A stretch of 39,311 nt of DNA from assembly GCA_016788065.1 (NCBI GenBank), contig JAEUTI010000013.1, positions 1-39,311 of the forward strand, written 5' to 3'. The translations under genes and the position numbers were made by a program. This document shows positions 9,001 to 15,018 of this stretch, in pieces (within the stretch, counting starts at the first letter, position 1; each line of letters opens with the position of its first letter). Source of the DNA: Bacteroidia bacterium (lineage in GTDB: Bacteria > Bacteroidota > Bacteroidia > AKYH767-A > OLB10). Below the pieces are notes generated by a model. It did no database searches and was not told the DNA's origin. It saw only the letters and a program-made list of their open reading frames with translations.

Positions 9001-9003
9001 AAA

Positions 9004-9909
9004 TTATTTTATTTTTTTGCCGTATACATTTTTATCAATGTAGTTTACAAACCATTTTTTGAATTCTCGAAATGTTTTGAGTGTGCCTAATTCCATTATC
9101 GGAATTTTAACCATCACAGAGTGCCGTGCAAAATATATTGCCAGGTAGTTAATTTTCACTTTACCAGGGAAATTGTCTACACCCCCAATAAGATACAAAG
9201 TGTAATAGATTATTAATTGATTTAAATAACTTCGTTTTAGTTTTAATTCTTGTGTCACTTTAATATCTATCAAAGTGTCATCAATTATCAGATCTGAATC
9301 GGCTCCTAAAATAAAGGCCGAACCTTTACCATATGTTGGATTCAAAATGCAATGATTTTGTACTTTAACTGATCGCCAATTCAAATTTTTCAATAGCAAC
9401 TTTAAATCAATTAAGTCTTCATCTTTGTGAGTCATAAAATTTGGATCAATTATTCCTGTTCGAAGAAAAACGTCAAGCCGAGCCAAAAATAAACTTGATG
9501 CAATTATTTCATTTGTTAATCTTTTTTTTTCGATCGCTATCCTATAGTTCATTCTAGCCCTATAGTACTCCTGACTTATAAATCCTATTAATTCAATTCT
9601 ATTATATGATTTATCTAACTTTCGACCAGCGCGAACAATAGAATGTTGCATTTTAACCAAATTCATTAAGAGTCGATTAAATGCATTTGACGCAACCCAC
9701 TCTCTATTGTATAATTTACTGGGATTCTTAATTTCAATATAAAATCTAAGGAGGTAATCGAAAGCTTGGCCAACAGTAGAATAATTATCCGTTAGTGGCG
9801 GTGATTTTAGTTCCGATTTTAAAATTAGTTTAGGTGTAGGAAATGTTTGAAGCAATTTTGGCTTAAGTTCTTTTAAATTGCTATGTTTAAATATAAATTC
9901 AATACTCAT
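9004..9909 (-). CDS. RecB/Cas4-like PD-(D/E)XK nuclease-like protein
   Basis: The 301 residues are mostly helical and basic, with a nuclease core near residues ~195-245. The core has FILGADSDLIIDD (G-x-D), then LIDIKVTQ (D-x-K), then YLNQLIIYYTLYL (Q-xxx-Y). That order, G..D / D-x-K / Q-xxx-Y, is the motif II, III and QhxxY arrangement of RecB-, AddB- and Cas4-type nucleases. It is the first gene of the minus-strand four-gene block and is coupled to the next gene with 3 bp between. The N-terminal ~190 residues show no motif I know. Nuclease activity is likely from motifs; specificity and cellular role are unknown. Confidence 0.65.
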   Translation of the reverse strand: MSIEFIFKHSNLKELKPKLLQTFPTPKLILKSELKSPPLTDNYSTVGQAFDYLLRFYIEIKNPSKLYNREWVASNAFNRLLMNLVKMQHSIVRAGRKLDKSYNRIELIGFISQEYYRARMNYRIAIEKKRLTNEIIASSLFLARLDVFLRTGIIDPNFMTHKDEDLIDLKLLLKNLNWRSVKVQNHCILNPTYGKGSAFILGADSDLIIDDTLIDIKVTQELKLKRSYLNQLIIYYTLYLIGGVDNFPGKVKINYLAIYFARHSVMVKIPIMELGTLKTFREFKKWFVNYIDKNVYGKKIK

Positions 9910-10090
9910 ATGTATTCAACTAGTGTAAATGCAAATTAGAATTTGAAATGAAGTTGTAATTGTTAGTTTGTTTGCTTTAAATGATTGCCTAAAAATACGT
10001 GAAGTGGCCGAGACGATCAATTAATTCAATAAATCCATTAAAACCTGTAACATGTTGAAATATAGGATCATGCATTTTTGCAATTGAACA

Positions 10091-10200
10091 TGCCCCCCGG
10101 GAAAACCCTTGCATGTTGAAAACTTTTTTAGGTGGTTTCGGCGTGAAATGCGGTGTAACTGAAACAGGGCAAGGGCTACTAAGTACAATTTACGTGCCGG
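10091..10200. repeat. Degenerate foldable repeat, copy B
   Basis: Partner of the copy at 6467-6571. CCCTTGCAT (10106-10114) faces ATGC (10148-10151) and AAGGG (10171-10175), with 33 nt and 19 nt between the elements against 32 and 20 in copy A. So the spacing of the pairing elements is conserved although the loop sequence has drifted. The two copies bracket the four nuclease-like genes. Confidence 0.6.
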
Positions 10201-10344
10201 ATGGATTAATCAGAAATTCAAGAAAAAAAGGAGGGGCAGCATGCTCAGTAATGCGGTGGCGCAATATCGTCTGAAAAATCAACCACAATATTCAAGTAAC
10301 AATTATTTTGAAATTTATTTAACAGGAAATTTGCTTTTAACCCC

Positions 10345-10361
10345 CGAATTTACCAAATTCG
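10345..10361. promoter_or_regulatory. Perfect inverted repeat upstream of the 47-aa gene
   Basis: CGAATTT (10345-10351), ACC, AAATTCG (10355-10361) is a perfect 7-bp-arm inverted repeat ending 26 bp before the ATG. TATATTTA at 10364-10371, a one-base variant of TAnnTTTG, lies directly beside it, so the repeat could be an operator. The -33 element is not clear. Confidence 0.4.
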
Positions 10362-10387
10362 AGTATATTTATTTAAAACCCTAATTT

Positions 10388-10531
10388 ATGGGAACAAAAG
10401 CTAAGAAGAGTTCTAATGATCACAAATCTGATCAGTCGAACAAAAACATCGGTACTTCTGGTACCAACAAAATCTACGATAAAAATGAAGGCAATCGTGG
10501 AAAGCAATTGAACCCGAACAAAAAGGAATAG
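10388..10531 (+). CDS. Small basic hydrophilic protein, 47 aa
   Basis: A short plus-strand gene encoding MGTKAKKSSNDHKSDQ and ending LNPNKKE. It is rich in Lys, Asn, Ser, Gly and Gln, with almost no hydrophobic residues, so it is probably disordered and may bind nucleic acid or act as a stress peptide. It is the only plus-strand gene between 275 and 22450. A perfect inverted repeat and a promoter-like TATATTTA precede it. I do not recognise the family. That it is a gene is inferred from composition, the upstream signals and a clean stop. Confidence 0.5.
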   Translation: MGTKAKKSSNDHKSDQSNKNIGTSGTNKIYDKNEGNRGKQLNPNKKE

Positions 10532-10670
10532 GTTCAATTTTTATTGGAGTAATGAGAAATGAATTTTGGCAATTTATCCTGGCGTTGAGCTTTCAAAATA
10601 ATAATTGTTGACGCTACTTTGCCACAGTTAAGTAATCTAAATTAATTTCTTAACTCTGATATTGAAAAAC

Positions 10671-10715
10671 GAGCAGATAGCAATAAAAGGCATATTTCTT
10701 TGTCGCTGTCTGCTC
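10671..10715 (-). terminator. Hairpin after the 187-aa gene
   Basis: GAGCAGATAGC (10671-10681) and GCTGTCTGCTC (10705-10715) form an 11-bp stem with one mismatch and a 23-nt loop. Read on the minus strand, it is followed by GTTTTTC, as in an intrinsic terminator. It starts 27 bp after the stop of the gene at 10742. The loop is longer than usual. Confidence 0.5.
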
Positions 10716-10741
10716 AGGTTTCAAGTTTAATTCACTTTCAT

Positions 10742-11305
10742 TCAATCTAATCCCATTTTTCTATTCAAAAATTTCACTAAATCACTTCTTGAAATATTGT
10801 AATTTTCAAATAATTTTACTGCTTTGTCAAGTTTCAAATTATAGTCTTGATTTGCCTTTTCAACCCGATCATATAGATTGTTGAATATAAGCTCCTCTAC
10901 AGTGTATTTCATTTTTTTTAATCGTACAAGATCAAGTTCTGTGTAGTTTGCCGGTAATTCTATTGTTCTATACCTGTTTGTGTCGTTAAAAAAGACAGAT
11001 TGAGCATACAAAGAAACATCCCCAATTTGAATAGACTTTTCAAGAAAATTAATTCTGATATCGCCAGTTTTGCAATCTGAAACAATTTCATGGAAATGTG
11101 CAAAATTCATTGTTGCTTTACATATTCCTGAACCATCTCCTTCAACGAAAAAATATGCACCGGGAATTGCAAAAGATAATTTATTACCATCTAGTGTCAA
11201 TTCAAGCGTAGTTTTTAAACTATTTTTACTCCTTTTCTTCAAAGCGCTGTACTCCCTTTTTAAAATTTCTTTAAGGGTTATTAAGGATGTTTCGAATTGA
11301 ACCAT
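10742..11305 (-). CDS. Unknown protein, possibly sliding-clamp-like
   Basis: This 187-residue protein belongs to no family I can name. The first ~115 residues look like a clamp repeat: an amphipathic helix (FETSLITLKEILKREYSALK), strand pairs (LELTLDGNKLSFAIPGAYFF), then FAHFHEIVSDCKTGDIRINF and SIQIGDVSLYAQ. The last three resemble the DNA polymerase sliding-clamp (DnaN/PCNA) pattern of helix, then a D-x-I-x-I strand, then a G-x-x-x-L-x-A strand. A charged helical tail follows, ending in NISRSDLVKFLNRKMG, which could be a small helix-turn-helix. It lies 113 bp after the PLD-like gene on the same strand and is followed by a terminator-like hairpin. The clamp resemblance is by eye and weak. 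Confidence 0.5.
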   Translation of the reverse strand: MVQFETSLITLKEILKREYSALKKRSKNSLKTTLELTLDGNKLSFAIPGAYFFVEGDGSGICKATMNFAHFHEIVSDCKTGDIRINFLEKSIQIGDVSLYAQSVFFNDTNRYRTIELPANYTELDLVRLKKMKYTVEELIFNNLYDRVEKANQDYNLKLDKAVKLFENYNISRSDLVKFLNRKMGLD

Positions 11306-11418
11306 TGCATTTGGTTTAGGTTTTGATTCTATAATAAGTATTTTCCTTTTAGTGGATTAAATTTATTTAAATTTTGAAATAGCACTATTATTTCAAGTGC
11401 CTATAGATATGAAATACA

Positions 11419-12624
11419 TTAATTTCTTATTTTATAGGCTTTCTCAAAATTTGCAATTTCGTTATCAGTATTTTTATCAATCAATCCCTTTTCGTTAAAC
11501 CAATCAAGAAATTCCTTATTACTCAAATCTTCTTCAGTAAACTCTGAATATTGATCATCTATTGTCATTTTATTGATCAATTCGGAAGCATGAGGAATTT
11601 TTGTTTTTATAAGAATCTTATCGATTATATCTTTTATCATTCTGGTTTTTATAACCTCATCATTTATGCCTATTATTTGATCCGGGGGATTTACTTGAAA
11701 GAATAAAGTGAGTTCGGTGGTTAATAAATCTTTGGAATGAAAAATAGCATTTTGAATTGACTCCAGCATTTCATTTCTTTTTGATTCAACCATTTCTTTC
11801 AGCAGAATGATATCGTTTACATAGGCTTCCTTGTTTGTTTTCTTAATTATGCTCCTACCTCTTTTTAATTTACAAGGATGGAGGTAAGCGATTCTAATTT
11901 CAGCTATTTTATTTTTAATTTCGGTAAAATCTTCCCAAGCAGCAACATCTTCTTTTGAAAACAAATTGAAGCTTGTTTTCATTCGCTTCTTTAATTCTGA
12001 ATCCTTAAATGGAAGTGCATCCTTTGGAATATTTACAGTTTTGTTTTGTAAGCCACCTCCTTCAAAATGGATTTCCGCATACTGAAAATGAGTTTTGTAG
12101 GTATTTATTTGACGCTGGAGATCCGGTTCTGATGGGGGATTACTCATTAGCGCTTCTTGAACTTGTTCGAATTGCGCTTCATTCAAAGGGGTTGAAATCA
12201 AGCCATTGGGATTTAAGCTTTCATGTTTTTCGAAAAATTGATCTATTATTACTTGCCCGGTATCTTTATTTAATTTAATTGCATTGTATCCAGCTGGGCT
12301 TCCTTCCAGAATTCTACTTTCAAGAAATATCAAATAGCAAACATCGTCAACACAAAGAAAGTTAATGCGCAAATCAGAGCATTCGTTGATATCATGGTAA
12401 TTATTTCTAAGTCTGTCAATACTCTTTATCGAACCATATCCTTTTCGAACGGCCATTTCATGGTTATCAATGCAAAATTTCATTTCTATTGGTCCATCAA
12501 GATCATTGATTTGATCTATTACATCAATCCACTCTTCATGAATTGCAGGCATAATAAGAATAAATCGCTTTTTTGTACTGAGTATGAGATCTACAATATT
12601 TTCCCAAGATAATTTTACTACCAT
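11419..12624 (-). CDS. Unknown protein with PLD-like N-terminus lacking HKD
   Basis: In this 401-residue protein, residues 1-125 read like a degenerate phospholipase-D-type domain: WENIVDLILSTKKRFILIMPAI, then MKFCIDNHE, GYGSIKSIDRL, LRINFLCVDDVCYLIF and a GYNAIKL end. No H-x-K-x4-D motif is present, so it is probably binding or regulatory rather than catalytic. The middle has a strand-rich part (FQYAEIHFEGG..NKTVNIPKDAL) and KKRMKTSFNLF; the C-terminal half is helical and charged. It heads a two-gene minus-strand unit with the 187-residue protein. A GCAAAgTTTGC palindrome sits 12 bp upstream of its start. Its role is unknown; location suggests defence. Confidence 0.55.
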   Translation of the reverse strand: MVVKLSWENIVDLILSTKKRFILIMPAIHEEWIDVIDQINDLDGPIEMKFCIDNHEMAVRKGYGSIKSIDRLRNNYHDINECSDLRINFLCVDDVCYLIFLESRILEGSPAGYNAIKLNKDTGQVIIDQFFEKHESLNPNGLISTPLNEAQFEQVQEALMSNPPSEPDLQRQINTYKTHFQYAEIHFEGGGLQNKTVNIPKDALPFKDSELKKRMKTSFNLFSKEDVAAWEDFTEIKNKIAEIRIAYLHPCKLKRGRSIIKKTNKEAYVNDIILLKEMVESKRNEMLESIQNAIFHSKDLLTTELTLFFQVNPPDQIIGINDEVIKTRMIKDIIDKILIKTKIPHASELINKMTIDDQYSEFTEEDLSNKEFLDWFNEKGLIDKNTDNEIANFEKAYKIRN

Positions 12625-12636
12625 ATAATTACATTT

Positions 12637-12647
12637 GCAAAGTTTGC
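12637..12647. promoter_or_regulatory. Palindrome GCAAAgTTTGC
   Basis: A perfect 5-bp-arm inverted repeat with a one-base spacer, 12 bp before the ATG of the PLD-like gene. The surrounding 126-bp gap is very AT-rich and should contain the promoter, but no clean TAnnTTTG was seen. An operator role is possible. Confidence 0.3.
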
Positions 12648-12750
12648 GCTATATTAGTTTTGATTTCAATAAAGCAACATGCAATACTAATCATTTATGT
12701 AAAATATTAATAATAGTCAATACTAAATGATGGCAATATTGATAAGAGTA

Positions 12751-13206
12751 TTACAGAATTTTATAAATCGGCTTTTGGATTTCACTAATTAACCTTCCCA
12801 ATTGTCCTCCAGGACTTGCATAACCAATAGTTATTTGGTCTGCAAGCTCGATCATTAGTTTGTTGCGTGTTTCAGCTGTTTGTTCTGTTACTCGATTTAC
12901 GGTTTTGTCGAATGGTGAAATAATAAGCAGTCTGCCTTCTTGTATTGGTTTTTCAAATTCAGGCTCTACTTTTTCTTTGAGTCCTCTTGCTAATACTAAA
13001 ATTATTGGCTGTTTACCTTTGAGCAAATAGTGTAACACATCTTTTTCTATTTGGCTGTGAAAACCACTGATAACACAAACTCCGTTTTCTCTTTGTTCTA
13101 TTGCCCAATCATAACATTTCAATACTACCGATGCAGGAATTTTACGGCTGCAGAAAAAAGCAGTTTTGCATATCGACAAAAGTTCTTTATTGCCTACTAA
13201 ATTCAT
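12751..13206 (-). CDS. DprA/SLOG-like Rossmann protein in DarTG operon
   Basis: This 151-residue protein matches the DprA/Smf (SLOG) Rossmann fold. It has CSRKIP near residue 19, then GVCVISGFHSQIEKDVLHYL (the SG...D..H core), IILVLARGL (the VLA-x-GL strand) and a LLIISPF strand. RNKLMIELADQI (the RN...L-D segment) and SPGGQL follow. It lacks the extra N- and C-terminal domains of full DprA (about 300 residues), so it is a stand-alone SLOG domain. SLOG proteins bind nucleotides, nucleotide-derived signals or ssDNA. Its ATG overlaps the DarG stop by 4 bp (ATGA), so it is the third gene of the DarTG operon. That pairing suggests sensing of NAD-derived product or modified ssDNA, which is inference. 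Confidence 0.7.
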   Translation of the reverse strand: MNLVGNKELLSICKTAFFCSRKIPASVVLKCYDWAIEQRENGVCVISGFHSQIEKDVLHYLLKGKQPIILVLARGLKEKVEPEFEKPIQEGRLLIISPFDKTVNRVTEQTAETRNKLMIELADQITIGYASPGGQLGRLISEIQKPIYKIL

Positions 13207-14255
13207 AATTGGTCATGAAATAAGTCCACTTCGAAAAGACTTAGTCTGTTCAAAGCGGCTTGAACGTGTTCAATTTGAAAATTATCATCTTTGCGTTTGC
13301 TCCACGATTTGATTTTCTCTTTTATTTCTTCTTCAGAAAGATTAGATTTTTTATTTGTTGACTTAATCCAATCAACAGTTGAAAGCAATTCAAGGCCAAA
13401 CGGCGATTCGTAACCCGACATGAGCTCAAACAGTTTGCCGAGCCTTTCTTTTTCTTCAGTTGAACATTCCTTTTCCATAAACACATGAACTGCTTCCAAC
13501 TTATCATTGTTAAGATAAATTAAATCCAATGGTTTAGAATCAAGCACAGACTTTTCACTGCTAATAAATCCTTTTTCTAGTTCATGCAGTAAATGTTGTA
13601 AATTATGTGCATAAGGCCCGTATAAATATTGTTTGTAATTCAGTTTTAAATCATTTTGTCCCATTCGCTGGAGAAAATAGGCTAGCTTTTGAATCTCAAG
13701 AAGGGAAATATCATACCCTAGCTTCTTGTATTGAGCAATGAGCGCAAGAACCATTGCCCTTGGCTTGGTTAAATTTGCAATTGCATTACTTGAATTCGAT
13801 TTGACCAAATTGACTGGCTCAAAAACACTGATTTCTATATTGAGGTGGCCAAGTTTCATTTGAATTAATTCCTTTACTTTTTCCCAATTAAGCCCCCCTT
13901 GACCTGCACCCAATGGTGGGATGGCGATGGATTGAATATTCAATTTTTCAATTTGAGTAACTAAATCATCTAATCCGGATTCAATAAACCAAAAGCTGGA
14001 TTTATGCATCCAGTGTTTTTTGGTTGGAAAGTTAATAATCCATTTCGGGTTCATCATGCTATCGGTCGGAGTGATGAACATCTTTCCAATCTTTACTTCT
14101 TCTTTTTTACATGCTGATGCATAACTTATGTAATTAGCAGGGAAACGCTCTTTGAACTGCAATGCGACGCCCTTACCCATCACACCAACTGTGTTCACAG
14201 TATTTACCAACGCCTCCGCATTACTTTCAAAAAGATTGCCTGATATAAATTTCAT
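13203..14255 (-). CDS. darG: DarG: macrodomain DNA ADP-ribosyl glycohydrolase antitoxin
   Basis: Residues 1-~150 are a macrodomain of DarG type: NTVGVMGKGVALQF (21-34), NFPTKKHW (75-82, containing the lysine used by DarG) and PPLGAGQGGLNW (113-124). It removes ADP-ribose that DarT places on thymidine in DNA. Residues ~165-350 form the DarG C-terminal domain, with LLEIQKLAYFLQ and LYGPYAHNLQHLLHEL. These resemble the Panacea/SocA (DUF4065) pattern and are expected to bind and block DarT directly. The gene follows darT by 3 bp and overlaps the SLOG gene by 4 bp, forming a three-gene operon. Length and order match known darTG loci. Confidence 0.9.
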   Translation of the reverse strand: MKFISGNLFESNAEALVNTVNTVGVMGKGVALQFKERFPANYISYASACKKEEVKIGKMFITPTDSMMNPKWIINFPTKKHWMHKSSFWFIESGLDDLVTQIEKLNIQSIAIPPLGAGQGGLNWEKVKELIQMKLGHLNIEISVFEPVNLVKSNSSNAIANLTKPRAMVLALIAQYKKLGYDISLLEIQKLAYFLQRMGQNDLKLNYKQYLYGPYAHNLQHLLHELEKGFISSEKSVLDSKPLDLIYLNNDKLEAVHVFMEKECSTEEKERLGKLFELMSGYESPFGLELLSTVDWIKSTNKKSNLSEEEIKEKIKSWSKRKDDNFQIEHVQAALNRLSLFEVDLFHDQL

Positions 14256-14258
14256 ATG

Positions 14259-14876
14259 TCAAAAATAAAAATTTGGTCTGATTTTTACTGGGATTTCTAT
14301 TTCATTGCCCTTAAGGCGTTGAATGACAATATCATACACTTTTTCATTTAGCACTGCAATACCTAGCAGTGCTTCCGTGGGTATATATCGATAAACTAGA
14401 CATTCAGCTTGTTTCATTTCCATTCGCTCAGCTCCAAATTGTCTGCCCCATTGGTCTGTCTTGATAAATTCCCAATTCAACTTTTCTAAGTCATCCGAAT
14501 TATTATAAAATTTAGTATAGTCTAATTTGGCATGACGGTCAGTAAATATATACTGGCAGCCTAATCGGTTTAATTTTTCCATATCTGTGACCAAATAGAT
14601 AATTTCTTCCTGAGGTGTTTGAATTACTTCCGGATCATTTCCTTTGTGAATGACATATAACATTGGGCTTCTGTACCAGAAATAAAAAGGAATATATGCT
14701 GAAAGTGTTCCACCCGGAGAAATTGGAACAATCCGATCTTTTCGGTAATCAATAAGTGAAGGAAAACCTATGGGGACAAAGTCAGGATCCTGCACAGTAG
14801 AGTTCGGACAGTGTAAACCATTTATTAGAATAAAAGGTAGATTATTCAGATGTGTTATACGAAAAAGTTGTTTCAT
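14259..14876 (-). CDS. darT: DarT: thymidine-specific DNA ADP-ribosyltransferase toxin
   Basis: This 205-residue protein matches DarT (DUF4433). The N-terminus LFRITHLNNLPFILINGL binds NAD. YIPFYFWYRSPML (61-73) holds the conserved Arg region (R69), and YIFTDRHA (109-116) is a family hallmark. RMEMKQAECLVY (151-162) contains the probable catalytic E158 in the usual ARTT-type segment. DarT transfers ADP-ribose from NAD+ to thymine bases in single-stranded DNA, stopping replication of phage or host. The usual catalytic residues are present, so it should be active. It sits 141 bp after the methylase stop, with darG 3 bp downstream. Confidence 0.9.
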   Translation of the reverse strand: MKQLFRITHLNNLPFILINGLHCPNSTVQDPDFVPIGFPSLIDYRKDRIVPISPGGTLSAYIPFYFWYRSPMLYVIHKGNDPEVIQTPQEEIIYLVTDMEKLNRLGCQYIFTDRHAKLDYTKFYNNSDDLEKLNWEFIKTDQWGRQFGAERMEMKQAECLVYRYIPTEALLGIAVLNEKVYDIVIQRLKGNEIEIPVKIRPNFYF

Positions 14877-14907
14877 TTATATTTCATTTTCTTTCTTTTT
14901 ACAATGA

Positions 14908-15018
14908 CTATTCAAATGACGCATTTAAATACCACCTAACCAGGAACTTGTCGGCTGCTTTAAAACCTGTTTTGGGTAGCTTTAAAAGGTCAGGATTTCC
15001 AAGGCTTTCTTTTATCAT
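14908..15018 (-). pseudogene. 36-codon ORF resembling a DprA-like N-terminus
   Basis: The methylase stop and an ATG overlap as TAATG at 15018-15020, opening a 36-codon frame that ends with TAG at 14908-14910. Its product (MIKESLGNPDLLKLPKTGFK, then AADKFLVRWYL) resembles the start of the SLOG protein at 12751-13206: GNpdLLklpKTgF against GNkeLLsicKTaF, followed by a K-rich turn. I read it as the remnant of a second DprA-like gene once coupled to the methylase, with darT now downstream. It could instead be an intact micro-protein. Confidence 0.4.

Larger units (their letters stand above)
9910..10387. other. Intergenic region with repeat copy B
   Basis: These 478 bases lie between the divergent nuclease block and the small basic-protein gene. 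They contain the second copy of the foldable repeat (10091-10200), a motif ccccccgggaaaac (10093-10106) also found at 21918-21931, and an inverted repeat just before the small gene. No ORF of meaningful length was seen on either strand. Confidence 0.55.

Noticed and set aside
6467..10200. Repeat pair considered as integron attC sites
   Set aside because: No convincing R/L core (RYYYAAC / GTTRRRY) at the ends and no integrase gene in the window.
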